5,784 bases of DNA, taken from positions 1 to 5,784 of the forward strand of contig CAYLYP010000127.1 in NCBI GenBank assembly GCA_964387795.1, written 5' to 3'. The translations under genes were made by a program, and so were the position numbers. The notes below the pieces were generated by a model that saw nothing but the letters and a program-made list of their open reading frames with translations, had not been told where the DNA came from and did not search any database. Each line of letters starts with the position of its first letter. The stretch's first letter is position 1. The DNA comes from CAYLYP01 sp964387795. Lineage in GTDB: Bacteria > Bacteroidota > Bacteroidia > Bacteroidales > UBA7960. Below, piece after piece: positions 1 to 5,784 of the stretch.

Positions 1-1
1 T

Positions 2-17
2 TGTTTCACGTGAAACA
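2..17. other. parS: parS centromere site 1 (ParB-binding palindrome)
   Basis: This is an exact match to the chromosomal parS consensus TGTTTCACGTGAAACA, a perfect 16-bp palindrome. One further complementary base on each side extends it to 18 bp (1-18). The window begins here, so any longer symmetry on the left cannot be judged. ParB binds such sites through its helix-turn-helix domain, then loads as a sliding CTP clamp and recruits ParA and SMC. The function is taken from the well-known ParABS family. Two further exact copies follow within 300 bp, which makes chance occurrence very unlikely. Confidence 0.93.
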
Positions 18-79
18 ATTATTCGCTCTTTGATTTAATTATGAAAAGCTTATGTTTGGCATATTATTCATTTGATTTT

Positions 80-112
80 TTTGAATAGGTTATTTGGCTA
101 TTGGTATTTTTG
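80..112 (+). promoter_or_regulatory. Candidate Bacteroidota-type promoter
   Basis: A TATTTTTG at 105-112 fits the Bacteroidota -7 element TAnnTTTG. A TTTG at 80-83 sits 21 bases upstream and could serve as the -33 element. It would read toward the methyltransferase-kinase operon, giving a leader of roughly 270 bases that includes parS sites 2 and 3. In sequence this T-rich such a match can arise by chance, and no equally good match was found closer to the start codon at 392. Confidence 0.25.
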
Positions 113-209
113 TTGTCTTAGTGAATCATCAAATTTATTATATAAATAATTTTTATCATGAATTTTATTTAATATTTTTATTCTTGATTAAATAAGTTCT
201 TATCATAAT

Positions 210-225
210 TGTTTCACGTGAAACA
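210..225. other. parS: parS centromere site 2 (ParB-binding palindrome)
   Basis: Second exact copy of TGTTTCACGTGAAACA, starting 208 bp after the start of site 1. The symmetry stops at 16 bp because the flanking bases (T at 209, T at 226) are not complementary. This leaves the bare consensus, in contrast to site 3. It is followed by a T-rich stretch. Confidence 0.95.
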
Positions 226-274
226 TTTTTAAGCAGATATAAAATTTTATTCAAAAAACATTTTTGGTGGTTAA

Positions 275-306
275 ATTAATATTGTTTCACGTGAAACAAT
301 ATTAAT
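275..306. other. parS: parS centromere site 3 inside a 32-bp perfect palindrome
   Basis: The exact 16-bp parS core lies at 283-298, starting 73 bp after the start of site 2. The symmetry continues for eight more base pairs on each side, so 275-306 is a perfect 32-bp palindrome centred between 290 and 291. It breaks at 274/307 (A opposite A). The core gives ParB specificity. The extra flanking symmetry is all A/T apart from the core, and its meaning is unknown. The site lies 85 bp upstream of the methyltransferase start codon. Confidence 0.95.
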
Positions 307-329
307 AAGGTTTTACATGTTGTTATTTA

Positions 330-350
330 AAAGATCTCAATGAGATTTTT
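330..350. promoter_or_regulatory. Quasi-palindrome upstream of the operon
   Basis: Arms at 330-339 and 341-350 pair around a central A at 340, with one G-T wobble (333/347). The core is ATCTCA-A-TGAGAT. It ends in a run of five T, so it could be a short operator-like dyad or a weak hairpin in the leader of the methyltransferase gene, about 40 bases before its start codon. A hairpin would need to open the central pairs to form a loop and would be weak. No regulator can be assigned. Confidence 0.25.
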
Positions 351-391
351 AAGGAAAGCTAAAAAGTTAAACTAATTTCATTAAAAAACAA

Positions 392-1276
392 ATGGAAAAG
401 GAGGCAATTTGCAAGGTTTGTGGATCAAACTCATTCTTAGATGTTTTTCAGGTTAAGGATACGCTTGTTTCTGGCAATTACTTTAACATTAAAGAATGTG
501 AAAAGTGTGGTTTAAGGATTACTTATCCTTATCCGGAAGCATCGAAATTGGGTTCTTATTATCTTTCAAAGGACTATATTTCGCATACAGACAGAAAAAC
601 AACTTTTTTTGAGAAACTTTATGGTTTTGTGAAAAAATATGCCATAAAGAAAAAAGTTTCTTTGGTTAAGGACTTTGGAACGAATGCATTGGATATGGGT
701 TGTGGGACAGGTTCTTTTCTTGAAGCGCTAAGGAATTCTGGTAAAAAAGTGTATGGAATTGAGCCAGATGAAGGTGCAAGAGCAATTGCTGTCAAAAAAG
801 CAGGATGTGAAGTTTATCCTGATTTGAATATGTATTTGAATCTGCAAGCTGGTTTATTGATGGATTGCATTACACTTTGGCATGTTTTGGAGCATATTCC
901 TGATTTTGATTTGACAATTCTAAAATTGGTCAATGCATTAAGTGAGGGGGGAAAGCTTCTGATTGCTGTTCCGATGAGTAAGTCCTATGATGCGGCATAT
1001 TATGGTTCAAACTGGGCTGCTTATGATGTTCCAAGGCATCTTTTTCATTTCAACAGAGAAACGCTTAAGGCTATTTGTGAAAAAAGTGGTCTTAAGCTCA
1101 TTTCCCATAATCCTATGTTTTTTGATTCTTTCTATGTCAGTATTCTTAGTGAAAGAAGCAAAAAGAGAAAATTTGCATTTTTAAGAGGTTCCTGGATTGG
1201 TTTGGTTTCAAATTTGTATGCATTATTTGGAGTAAGCCCGTATTCAAGTGAAATCTTTATCTTTGAAAAAAAATAA
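392..1276 (+). CDS. Class I SAM-dependent methyltransferase with N-terminal zinc-knuckle-like segment
   Basis: Encodes 294 residues. The N-terminus carries two cysteine pairs, C7-x2-C10 and C36-x2-C39, spaced as in a small zinc-binding knuckle. A Rossmann methyltransferase domain of the Methyltransf_23 type follows. Its motif I is LDMGCGTGSF (100-109), the acidic ribose-binding residue is E124 in YGIEPD, the post-motif is WHVLEHIPD (163-171), and a DVPRHLFHF block lies at 212-220. It should transfer a methyl group from S-adenosylmethionine in the cytoplasm; the acceptor cannot be read from the sequence. Relatives with this Cys-knuckle layout often act on sugars, lipids or other small molecules, but that is only a family tendency. 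The ATG at 392 is chosen because it starts just before the first cysteine pair and follows the A-rich sequence typical of Bacteroidota starts, with no Shine-Dalgarno. The stop is seven bases before the next gene's ATG, implying co-transcription. The last sense codons lie in a run of eight A. Confidence 0.9.
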   Translation: MEKEAICKVCGSNSFLDVFQVKDTLVSGNYFNIKECEKCGLRITYPYPEASKLGSYYLSKDYISHTDRKTTFFEKLYGFVKKYAIKKKVSLVKDFGTNALDMGCGTGSFLEALRNSGKKVYGIEPDEGARAIAVKKAGCEVYPDLNMYLNLQAGLLMDCITLWHVLEHIPDFDLTILKLVNALSEGGKLLIAVPMSKSYDAAYYGSNWAAYDVPRHLFHFNRETLKAICEKSGLKLISHNPMFFDSFYVSILSERSKKRKFAFLRGSWIGLVSNLYALFGVSPYSSEIFIFEKK

Positions 1277-1283
1277 TATAATC

Positions 1284-4200
1284 ATGAAAGTTGCCAGGAA
1301 AAATTTTTATACCTTCTTGCTTTTATTTTTTGGCCTTCTTTTTTTAGTTTTCTCCGAATATCTAAAAAAAGAACCTTTATGGAGAGGTGATTTTTTTGAT
1401 TCCTATAAGCGCTTTCAGAATGTATTTTTAGAAAGAGAAGAAAAGCTTGATAATCACATCTGGGATCTTCATTCCATATTAAACGATACTACTTCAGAGG
1501 TTTCAAAAAGGGCACAATTGATTGAGCATATTGATCATTTTACAGAAAATGATGAGGCTTTTTTTGTTTATAGGGATGGTAATCTTATATTTTGGTCTGA
1601 TAATGGGATTGTTGTTGATCCCATTATATTTGATCAAATTCAAAACCAGCATACTTTTTTTCTAAAAAATGGTTGGTTTTTTGGGAAAAGCTATAAATAT
1701 GATAAGTATGAATTATTTGGGTTGTTTAAAATAAAGAATGATTATAAGTATGAGAACCGTTTTTTGGTAAATCAATTTATTTCTGAGTTTAAAGCACCTT
1801 TATCAATGGATATTTCCCCTTATGAAGGGGTCTTTGAAGTTGTAAATAATGAAGGAAATTTTGTGTTTTTTATATCTTATGATTATTCAAATGAAAATGC
1901 TTTTTTAAAGGCAAGAAAGGTTATTTCAGTATTATTTGGTTTTTTATTCATTGTTTTTGTATTGTTTTTCTTTTACTCGTTTGAAAAGCATATTAGGAAA
2001 AAGAGCCTTTATGGTGCAATACTGTTTTATGTCATTGGTTTAAGTTTATTTCGGTTTTTATTGTTTTATTTTCATATTCCTGGCTCATTTTATCAGTTTC
2101 AGGTTTTTAATCCAGGGCTTTATGCATCCTCAAAATGGCTTCCTTCTTTAGGGGATTTTTTGTTGCATGTAATTTTCTTTTCATTTTTTTGTTGGTATAT
2201 ATATAAGCTGATAAAACAAGAGAATCTCACAAAGAAAATTTCTTTTTCTCGTTTTATTTTTAATAATAGAAGTCAAAATGGTAATATTTTGTTGTCTGAT
2301 TTGACATACAACAAATCTGTTAGAGGCCTTACAAAAAAAGCATTGTTTTCAATTATTTCAGCTGTATTTTTTCTTGCTTTATTATTATTAGCCCGCTATG
2401 TAATTTTTCTTATTAAGGGATTAATCATTAATTCAAGTCAGAATTTTGATGTAAATAGTATTTTTCAGATTGATACAACAGTGCTCTTGTTTTTCCTAAG
2501 TATGGGGCTTGTATTGTTTTGTTTTCAACTATTAGTAAGAATTGTAGTTTTCTTCATAAAGGAATTTGAATTTAGTTTTCATCATTCAATTATCGTTCTA
2601 TTTGTTACGTCCTTAATTTCATATTTATTAATAAAGGACATTTCATTTTTGATTTATCTTGTTGTATTGTTAATTATTGCTTATGAATTGTTACTTCGTT
2701 ATCACATTAGAAAAAATTCTTCTTATTCAAGGATTGTTGTGATATTGTTTTTACTAAGTATTTTTAATACATTAATTCTTTATGAAGGAAATGATCAAAA
2801 GGAATTAGAAGCCAGAAAAAGTATTGCAATTAAGTTATCATCTGAGCAAGATCCAATTGCTGAATTTATGTATTCAGAGTTTGAAGATGAATTACTGAAT
2901 GATTCAGTATTTAAAAAACTAATCAAAGACGATCCCTATAATCAGGATCAAATTTATAAACGTTTGGTAAGCAGGTATTTTAAAGACTATTGGTTAAAGT
3001 ATGATGTTCAGTTAACACTATGTTTTGAAGGAGAGCTTTTACTTGTTAAACCTGCGAATTATGAAATAGACTGTGGAGTTTTTTTTCAGGATTATATTAA
3101 GTCTGTAGGTAGGCCGACAATGGCCCATACATTGTATTATCTGGATAACAACACGGGAAGAAACAGCTACATTTCGCGAATACCTTATAAGATAGTAAGG
3201 AATGGTGAAGATAAAACAGTTTGGCTAAATATTGAACTTGATCTTAAATATATTGCAAATGATTTAGGTTTTCCTGAATTATTAATTGATAAAGATGTTA
3301 AAATAAACAGGGATCTGGCTAACTATTCCTATGCTATTTATAGAGAAAATCGTTTGATTAATAAATATGGTAATTTTCCTTTTAGCATGGATTTACTTCC
3401 TTATGGTAATTTCAATGATCAAATGAGTTTCTTTGATTATGCGGGATATAATCATCTCTTATTCAAAAAGGATGCTAAAACAGTAATTTTAGTTAGTAAG
3501 ATTAAAATTAGTTTTTTTGGTAAACTGGCACCATTTTCATACCTCTTTATATTTTATTGCATACTTACAATCGCATTTTTTGTAGTAACAGGTAAATTTC
3601 GCTATCATGAAATGTTCAAACTCTCATTTAAGCGAAGGGTTCAGTTTAGTATGGTTGGTATCGTTCTTATTTCTTTGATACTGATAGGAGGGGGATCTTT
3701 ATTTTATATTTATAAAATATATGAGAACAAAAACAATTCGCACCTTCGTGAAAAGGTCTATTCTGTTTTAACTGAACTTGAACATAAAATTTCTAACTAC
3801 CCTTCACTAGGCAAGGAAAATGAAGATTTATTATACGAATTGCTTTTGAAGTTCAGCAATGTTTTCTTTACTGATATTAACCTCTATGACTTAAATGGAA
3901 CCCTTATTGCTTCAAGTCGCCCAAAAATATTTGAGGAAGGCCTTTTATCAAAATATATGGATCCGAAAGCATATTTTGAGTTGTCTGATAATCAGAAAAG
4001 CTTTTTTATACATAATGAAAGCATAGGCAAACTTAGCTATCAATCAGCTTATATTCCTTTTCGTAATTCAGCAAATAATGTTATTGCATATTTAAATCTT
4101 CCATATTTTGCCAAACAGAAGGAAATGCAGAAGGAGATAAGTAGTTTTTTGGTAGCTTTTATAAACATCTATTTGTTTTTACTTGTTCTCGCAATTTTTA

Positions 4201-5081
4201 TGGCTTTTATAATTTCCAATTATGTTACCTATCCGCTCCAGTTAATCAGGGATAATCTTGGAAAAGTTCAACTTGGAGGGCTTAATGAAAAAATAGTATG
4301 GAATCGGCAGGATGAGATTGGAAATCTGATTAATGAATATAATCATATGATTGATCAATTAAGCGAAAGCGTTGAACTATTATCAAAGAGTGAGCGCGAA
4401 TCAGCCTGGCGAGAGATGGCTAAGCAAGTTGCCCACGAGATTAAGAACCCATTAACACCTATGAAGCTAAGTGTTCAGTATCTTGAAAAAGCCTGGAAGG
4501 ATAAGGCCCCAGACTGGGACATAAGATTATCCAAATTCACTAAAACTATTGTAGAACAGATTGATTCTCTGTCAGTTATAGCAACAGCCTTTAGTGATTT
4601 TGCCAAAATGCCTATGGGAAAAAAGGAATGTATTGAATTAATCCCTTTTTTGCATTCTATTCCCGAATTGTACCATGGTCTGGAGAATGTAAATATCAAG
4701 CTTGATATCAAGCTTTCGAAATCAACTCATTTTATTTTGTTTGATAAACAACATCTCATCAGGGTATTTAATAATCTCATAAGAAACTCAATACAGGCTG
4801 TTGAGAAAGATGACAATGTATATGTTGATATTATTGTTTCACATGAAAATCAGAATTATTTAATTCAGGTAAAAGATAATGGGAAAGGTATTCCACAGGA
4901 TCTTAAACAAAGGATATTTTCTCCTAATTTTACTACAAAGACAGGAGGGACAGGGCTTGGCCTTGCGATGGTTAAAAATATGATTGAGTTGTCGGGTGGA
5001 ACGATTTGGTTTGAATCTGAATTTGAATATGGAACAAGTTTCTTTATTTCAATTCCTGCATACTTTCCTGAGAAAAAATAA
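1284..5081 (+). CDS. Large multi-spanning membrane histidine kinase, NtrY-like catalytic core
   Basis: Encodes 1265 residues from the ATG at 1284. An in-frame GTG at 1248 would overlap the previous gene and add 12 polar residues before the natural membrane anchor, so it is less likely. Hydrophobic spans appear at about 8-24, 213-232, 242-262, 289-307, 354-377, 399-418, 435-450, 453-471, 484-500, 751-769, 788-810 and 956-978. They leave three large extracytoplasmic segments: 25-212, 501-750 and 811-955, the last resembling a Cache/PAS-like sensor. A HAMP domain (about 978-1030, P984 and DEIG at 1010-1013) leads to the DHp helix AWREMAKQVAHEIKNPLTP, with phosphoacceptor H1051, closely NtrY-like. 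The ATPase domain shows the N box with N1168, G1 box DNGKG (1198-1202), F box around 1210-1219 and G2 box GGTGLGL (1221-1227). All catalytic motifs are intact. There is no receiver domain and no adjacent response regulator in the window. It is probably co-transcribed with the methyltransferase. The stimulus is unknown, and NtrY kinship does not prove a nitrogen role. Confidence 0.93.
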   Translation: MKVARKNFYTFLLLFFGLLFLVFSEYLKKEPLWRGDFFDSYKRFQNVFLEREEKLDNHIWDLHSILNDTTSEVSKRAQLIEHIDHFTENDEAFFVYRDGNLIFWSDNGIVVDPIIFDQIQNQHTFFLKNGWFFGKSYKYDKYELFGLFKIKNDYKYENRFLVNQFISEFKAPLSMDISPYEGVFEVVNNEGNFVFFISYDYSNENAFLKARKVISVLFGFLFIVFVLFFFYSFEKHIRKKSLYGAILFYVIGLSLFRFLLFYFHIPGSFYQFQVFNPGLYASSKWLPSLGDFLLHVIFFSFFCWYIYKLIKQENLTKKISFSRFIFNNRSQNGNILLSDLTYNKSVRGLTKKALFSIISAVFFLALLLLARYVIFLIKGLIINSSQNFDVNSIFQIDTTVLLFFLSMGLVLFCFQLLVRIVVFFIKEFEFSFHHSIIVLFVTSLISYLLIKDISFLIYLVVLLIIAYELLLRYHIRKNSSYSRIVVILFLLSIFNTLILYEGNDQKELEARKSIAIKLSSEQDPIAEFMYSEFEDELLNDSVFKKLIKDDPYNQDQIYKRLVSRYFKDYWLKYDVQLTLCFEGELLLVKPANYEIDCGVFFQDYIKSVGRPTMAHTLYYLDNNTGRNSYISRIPYKIVRNGEDKTVWLNIELDLKYIANDLGFPELLIDKDVKINRDLANYSYAIYRENRLINKYGNFPFSMDLLPYGNFNDQMSFFDYAGYNHLLFKKDAKTVILVSKIKISFFGKLAPFSYLFIFYCILTIAFFVVTGKFRYHEMFKLSFKRRVQFSMVGIVLISLILIGGGSLFYIYKIYENKNNSHLREKVYSVLTELEHKISNYPSLGKENEDLLYELLLKFSNVFFTDINLYDLNGTLIASSRPKIFEEGLLSKYMDPKAYFELSDNQKSFFIHNESIGKLSYQSAYIPFRNSANNVIAYLNLPYFAKQKEMQKEISSFLVAFINIYLFLLVLAIFMAFIISNYVTYPLQLIRDNLGKVQLGGLNEKIVWNRQDEIGNLINEYNHMIDQLSESVELLSKSERESAWREMAKQVAHEIKNPLTPMKLSVQYLEKAWKDKAPDWDIRLSKFTKTIVEQIDSLSVIATAFSDFAKMPMGKKECIELIPFLHSIPELYHGLENVNIKLDIKLSKSTHFILFDKQHLIRVFNNLIRNSIQAVEKDDNVYVDIIVSHENQNYLIQVKDNGKGIPQDLKQRIFSPNFTTKTGGTGLGLAMVKNMIELSGGTIWFESEFEYGTSFFISIPAYFPEKK

Positions 5082-5104
5082 TTATCAGCAATTAGCAGTT
5101 GACT

Positions 5105-5146
5105 AATAAAAGAAAAGGGCATTAAAAATGCCCTTTTTCTTTTATT
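5105..5146. terminator. Bidirectional intrinsic terminator between convergent genes
   Basis: A GGGCATT/AATGCCC stem closes on a three-A loop (5117-5123 with 5127-5133). A/T pairs extend it down to 5105 and 5146 with one bulged T on the right arm. On the plus strand the stem is followed by a T-rich tract; on the minus strand the complement of the left-hand A-rich tract provides the same. It lies 23 bases after the kinase stop codon and 20 bases beyond the butyrate kinase stop codon, so it is well placed to end both transcripts. Confidence 0.9.
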
Positions 5147-5166
5147 GTAATAAAAGCTAAACAGCT

Positions 5167-5784
5167 TTATTGATATTCAAGTATCTCAGCATCCCCTTGT
5201 AATACCATTAATCCATTCATTGCTAGTGCTTTCATCTCATCTTCGCCAGGATAAACAAATATTGGGGCAATATGATTTATCCTTTCTGATACAGACTCTA
5301 CAAAAGGCTTACCATAAGCAATACCACCAGTTAACAGGATTGCATCAACTTTACCTTTTAAAACAGTTGACATGGCACCAATATCTTTAGCTACCTGATA
5401 AGCCATTGCATCTTGTATAAGCTTTGCTTTTGAATCACCTGATGAAGCACGTTTTTCAACTTCATAAGCATCATTTGTTCCTAAATAAGCAACATATCCA
5501 CCTTTCCCGGTAATCATTTTTTTAATTTCTTCATGGCTATACTTACCACTAAAGCATAAATCAACGAGGCTTTTTGCAGGCAGTGTACCGCTCCTTTCAG
5601 GGGAGAATGGACCTTCACCACTCAATGCCTCATTAACGTCGATTACGCGGCCTTTAAAATGCGCCCCAACACTAATTCCTCCACCCAGGTGTGCTACAAT
5701 AAGATTTAAATCTTCATATTGTTGTGATACTGATTTTGCATGCTGGCGGGCAATCGCTTTCTGATTTAAGGCATGAAAAATTGA
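5167..5784 (-). CDS. buk: Butyrate kinase, C-terminal part (runs off the right edge)
   Basis: The minus-strand frame is open from the window edge to the TAA at 5167-5169, giving 205 residues. Full-length butyrate kinases have about 355, so roughly 150 N-terminal residues lie outside; the gene is cut by the window, not visibly broken. Counting from the edge, it contains the acetate/butyrate kinase signature HLGGGISVG (32-40), then DVNEALSGEGPFSPERSG (49-66) with the conserved Arg at 64, the adenosine-binding LLTGGIAYG (150-158) and VYPGEDEMKALA (177-188) near the C-terminus. These are characteristic of Buk in the ASKHA superfamily. The enzyme interconverts butyryl phosphate plus ADP with butyrate plus ATP in the cytoplasm. 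A TTG at 5625 is an internal leucine codon, not a start. A phosphate butyryltransferase gene (ptb) is often found just upstream and would lie beyond the right edge. The gene looks less A/T-rich than the kinase gene. A branched-chain acyl substrate is possible. Confidence 0.95.
   Translation of the reverse strand, partial: SIFHALNQKAIARQHAKSVSQQYEDLNLIVAHLGGGISVGAHFKGRVIDVNEALSGEGPFSPERSGTLPAKSLVDLCFSGKYSHEEIKKMITGKGGYVAYLGTNDAYEVEKRASSGDSKAKLIQDAMAYQVAKDIGAMSTVLKGKVDAILLTGGIAYGKPFVESVSERINHIAPIFVYPGEDEMKALAMNGLMVLQGDAEILEYQ

Larger units (their letters stand above)
1..391. other. A/T-rich non-coding region carrying a parS cluster
   Basis: No credible open reading frame is visible on either strand. 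The stretch is extremely A/T-rich: the 60 bases from 121 contain only 8 G or C by hand count. It holds three exact parS palindromes, listed separately, a possible Bacteroidota-type promoter near 80-112, and a quasi-palindrome just upstream of the methyltransferase gene. A 10-base direct repeat (AAACATTTTT) occurs at 221-230 and 256-265 but is low complexity. No DnaA box matching TTATCCACA was seen, so there is no support for calling this the replication origin itself. Its left boundary lies outside the window, and more parS copies could lie there. It serves as the 5' leader of the downstream operon. Confidence 0.8.

Noticed and set aside
18..209. Possible replication origin in the A/T-rich stretch between parS sites 1 and 2.
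   Set aside because: No DnaA boxes or ordered repeats were seen; A/T-richness alone is not evidence.
1248..1283. Alternative GTG start for the kinase at 1248.
   Set aside because: It would overlap the methyltransferase and place a polar stretch before the membrane anchor; the ATG at 1284 gives a normal anchor start and a short gap.
1816..1830. A CCCCTT-ATG-AAGGGG hairpin in the kinase gene.
   Set aside because: The six-pair stem has no following T-run and lies in coding sequence, so it is not convincing as a terminator or regulatory element.
4693..4715. A 16-bp perfect palindrome (4693-4708) overlapping an 11-bp direct repeat (ATATCAAGCTT at 4693 and 4705).
   Set aside because: It encodes an alternating IKLD-IKLS strand of the ATPase domain, which naturally yields repeated codons; nothing else suggests a binding site.
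4835..4850. A fourth parS-like sequence (TGTTTCACATGAAAAT) inside the kinase gene.
   Set aside because: It differs from the consensus at three of 16 positions, loses the palindrome, and lies in conserved coding sequence for the ATPase domain. Probably chance, though a weak ParB site cannot be excluded.
5167..5625. A short minus-strand protein starting at the TTG at 5625.
   Set aside because: The frame stays open to the window edge and encodes conserved butyrate kinase sequence upstream of that codon, including HLGGGISVG, so the TTG is an internal leucine.

Overview
The window most likely comes from the chromosome of a member of the Bacteroidota (perhaps Bacteroidales or a relative; the lineage is inferred, not proven). 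The evidence is the very low G+C, start codons preceded by A/T-rich sequence rather than Shine-Dalgarno motifs, a very long multi-spanning NtrY-like histidine kinase, and a butyrate kinase of the type found in anaerobic members of that phylum. No plasmid, phage, transposon, CRISPR or RNA gene was recognised.

Layout. Positions 1-391 are an A/T-rich non-coding stretch holding three exact copies of the 16-bp bacterial centromere palindrome parS (TGTTTCACGTGAAACA), centred near 9.5, 217.5 and 290.5. The third is embedded in a perfect 32-bp palindrome. Next come two tightly spaced plus-strand genes that are probably one operon. The first is a class I SAM-dependent methyltransferase with an N-terminal four-cysteine zinc-knuckle-like segment (392-1276). 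The second is a 1265-residue membrane histidine kinase with about 12 membrane spans, a HAMP domain and an NtrY-like DHp/ATPase core (1284-5081). A strong bidirectional terminator hairpin (5105-5146) separates this operon from a convergent minus-strand gene, the C-terminal 205 residues of butyrate kinase (buk), which runs off the right edge.

How the parts fit. The parS cluster is the most notable element. Sites of this exact sequence load ParB, which spreads as a CTP-dependent clamp and recruits ParA and SMC to segregate the replication-origin region. The window is therefore probably origin-proximal on the chromosome. The cluster occupies the 5' leader of the methyltransferase-kinase operon, so ParB loading and transcription may influence each other; this is inference. 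The kinase has no response regulator beside it in this window, so its partner must be elsewhere or beyond the edge. Butyrate kinase makes ATP and butyrate from butyryl phosphate and appears functionally unrelated to the operon it faces.
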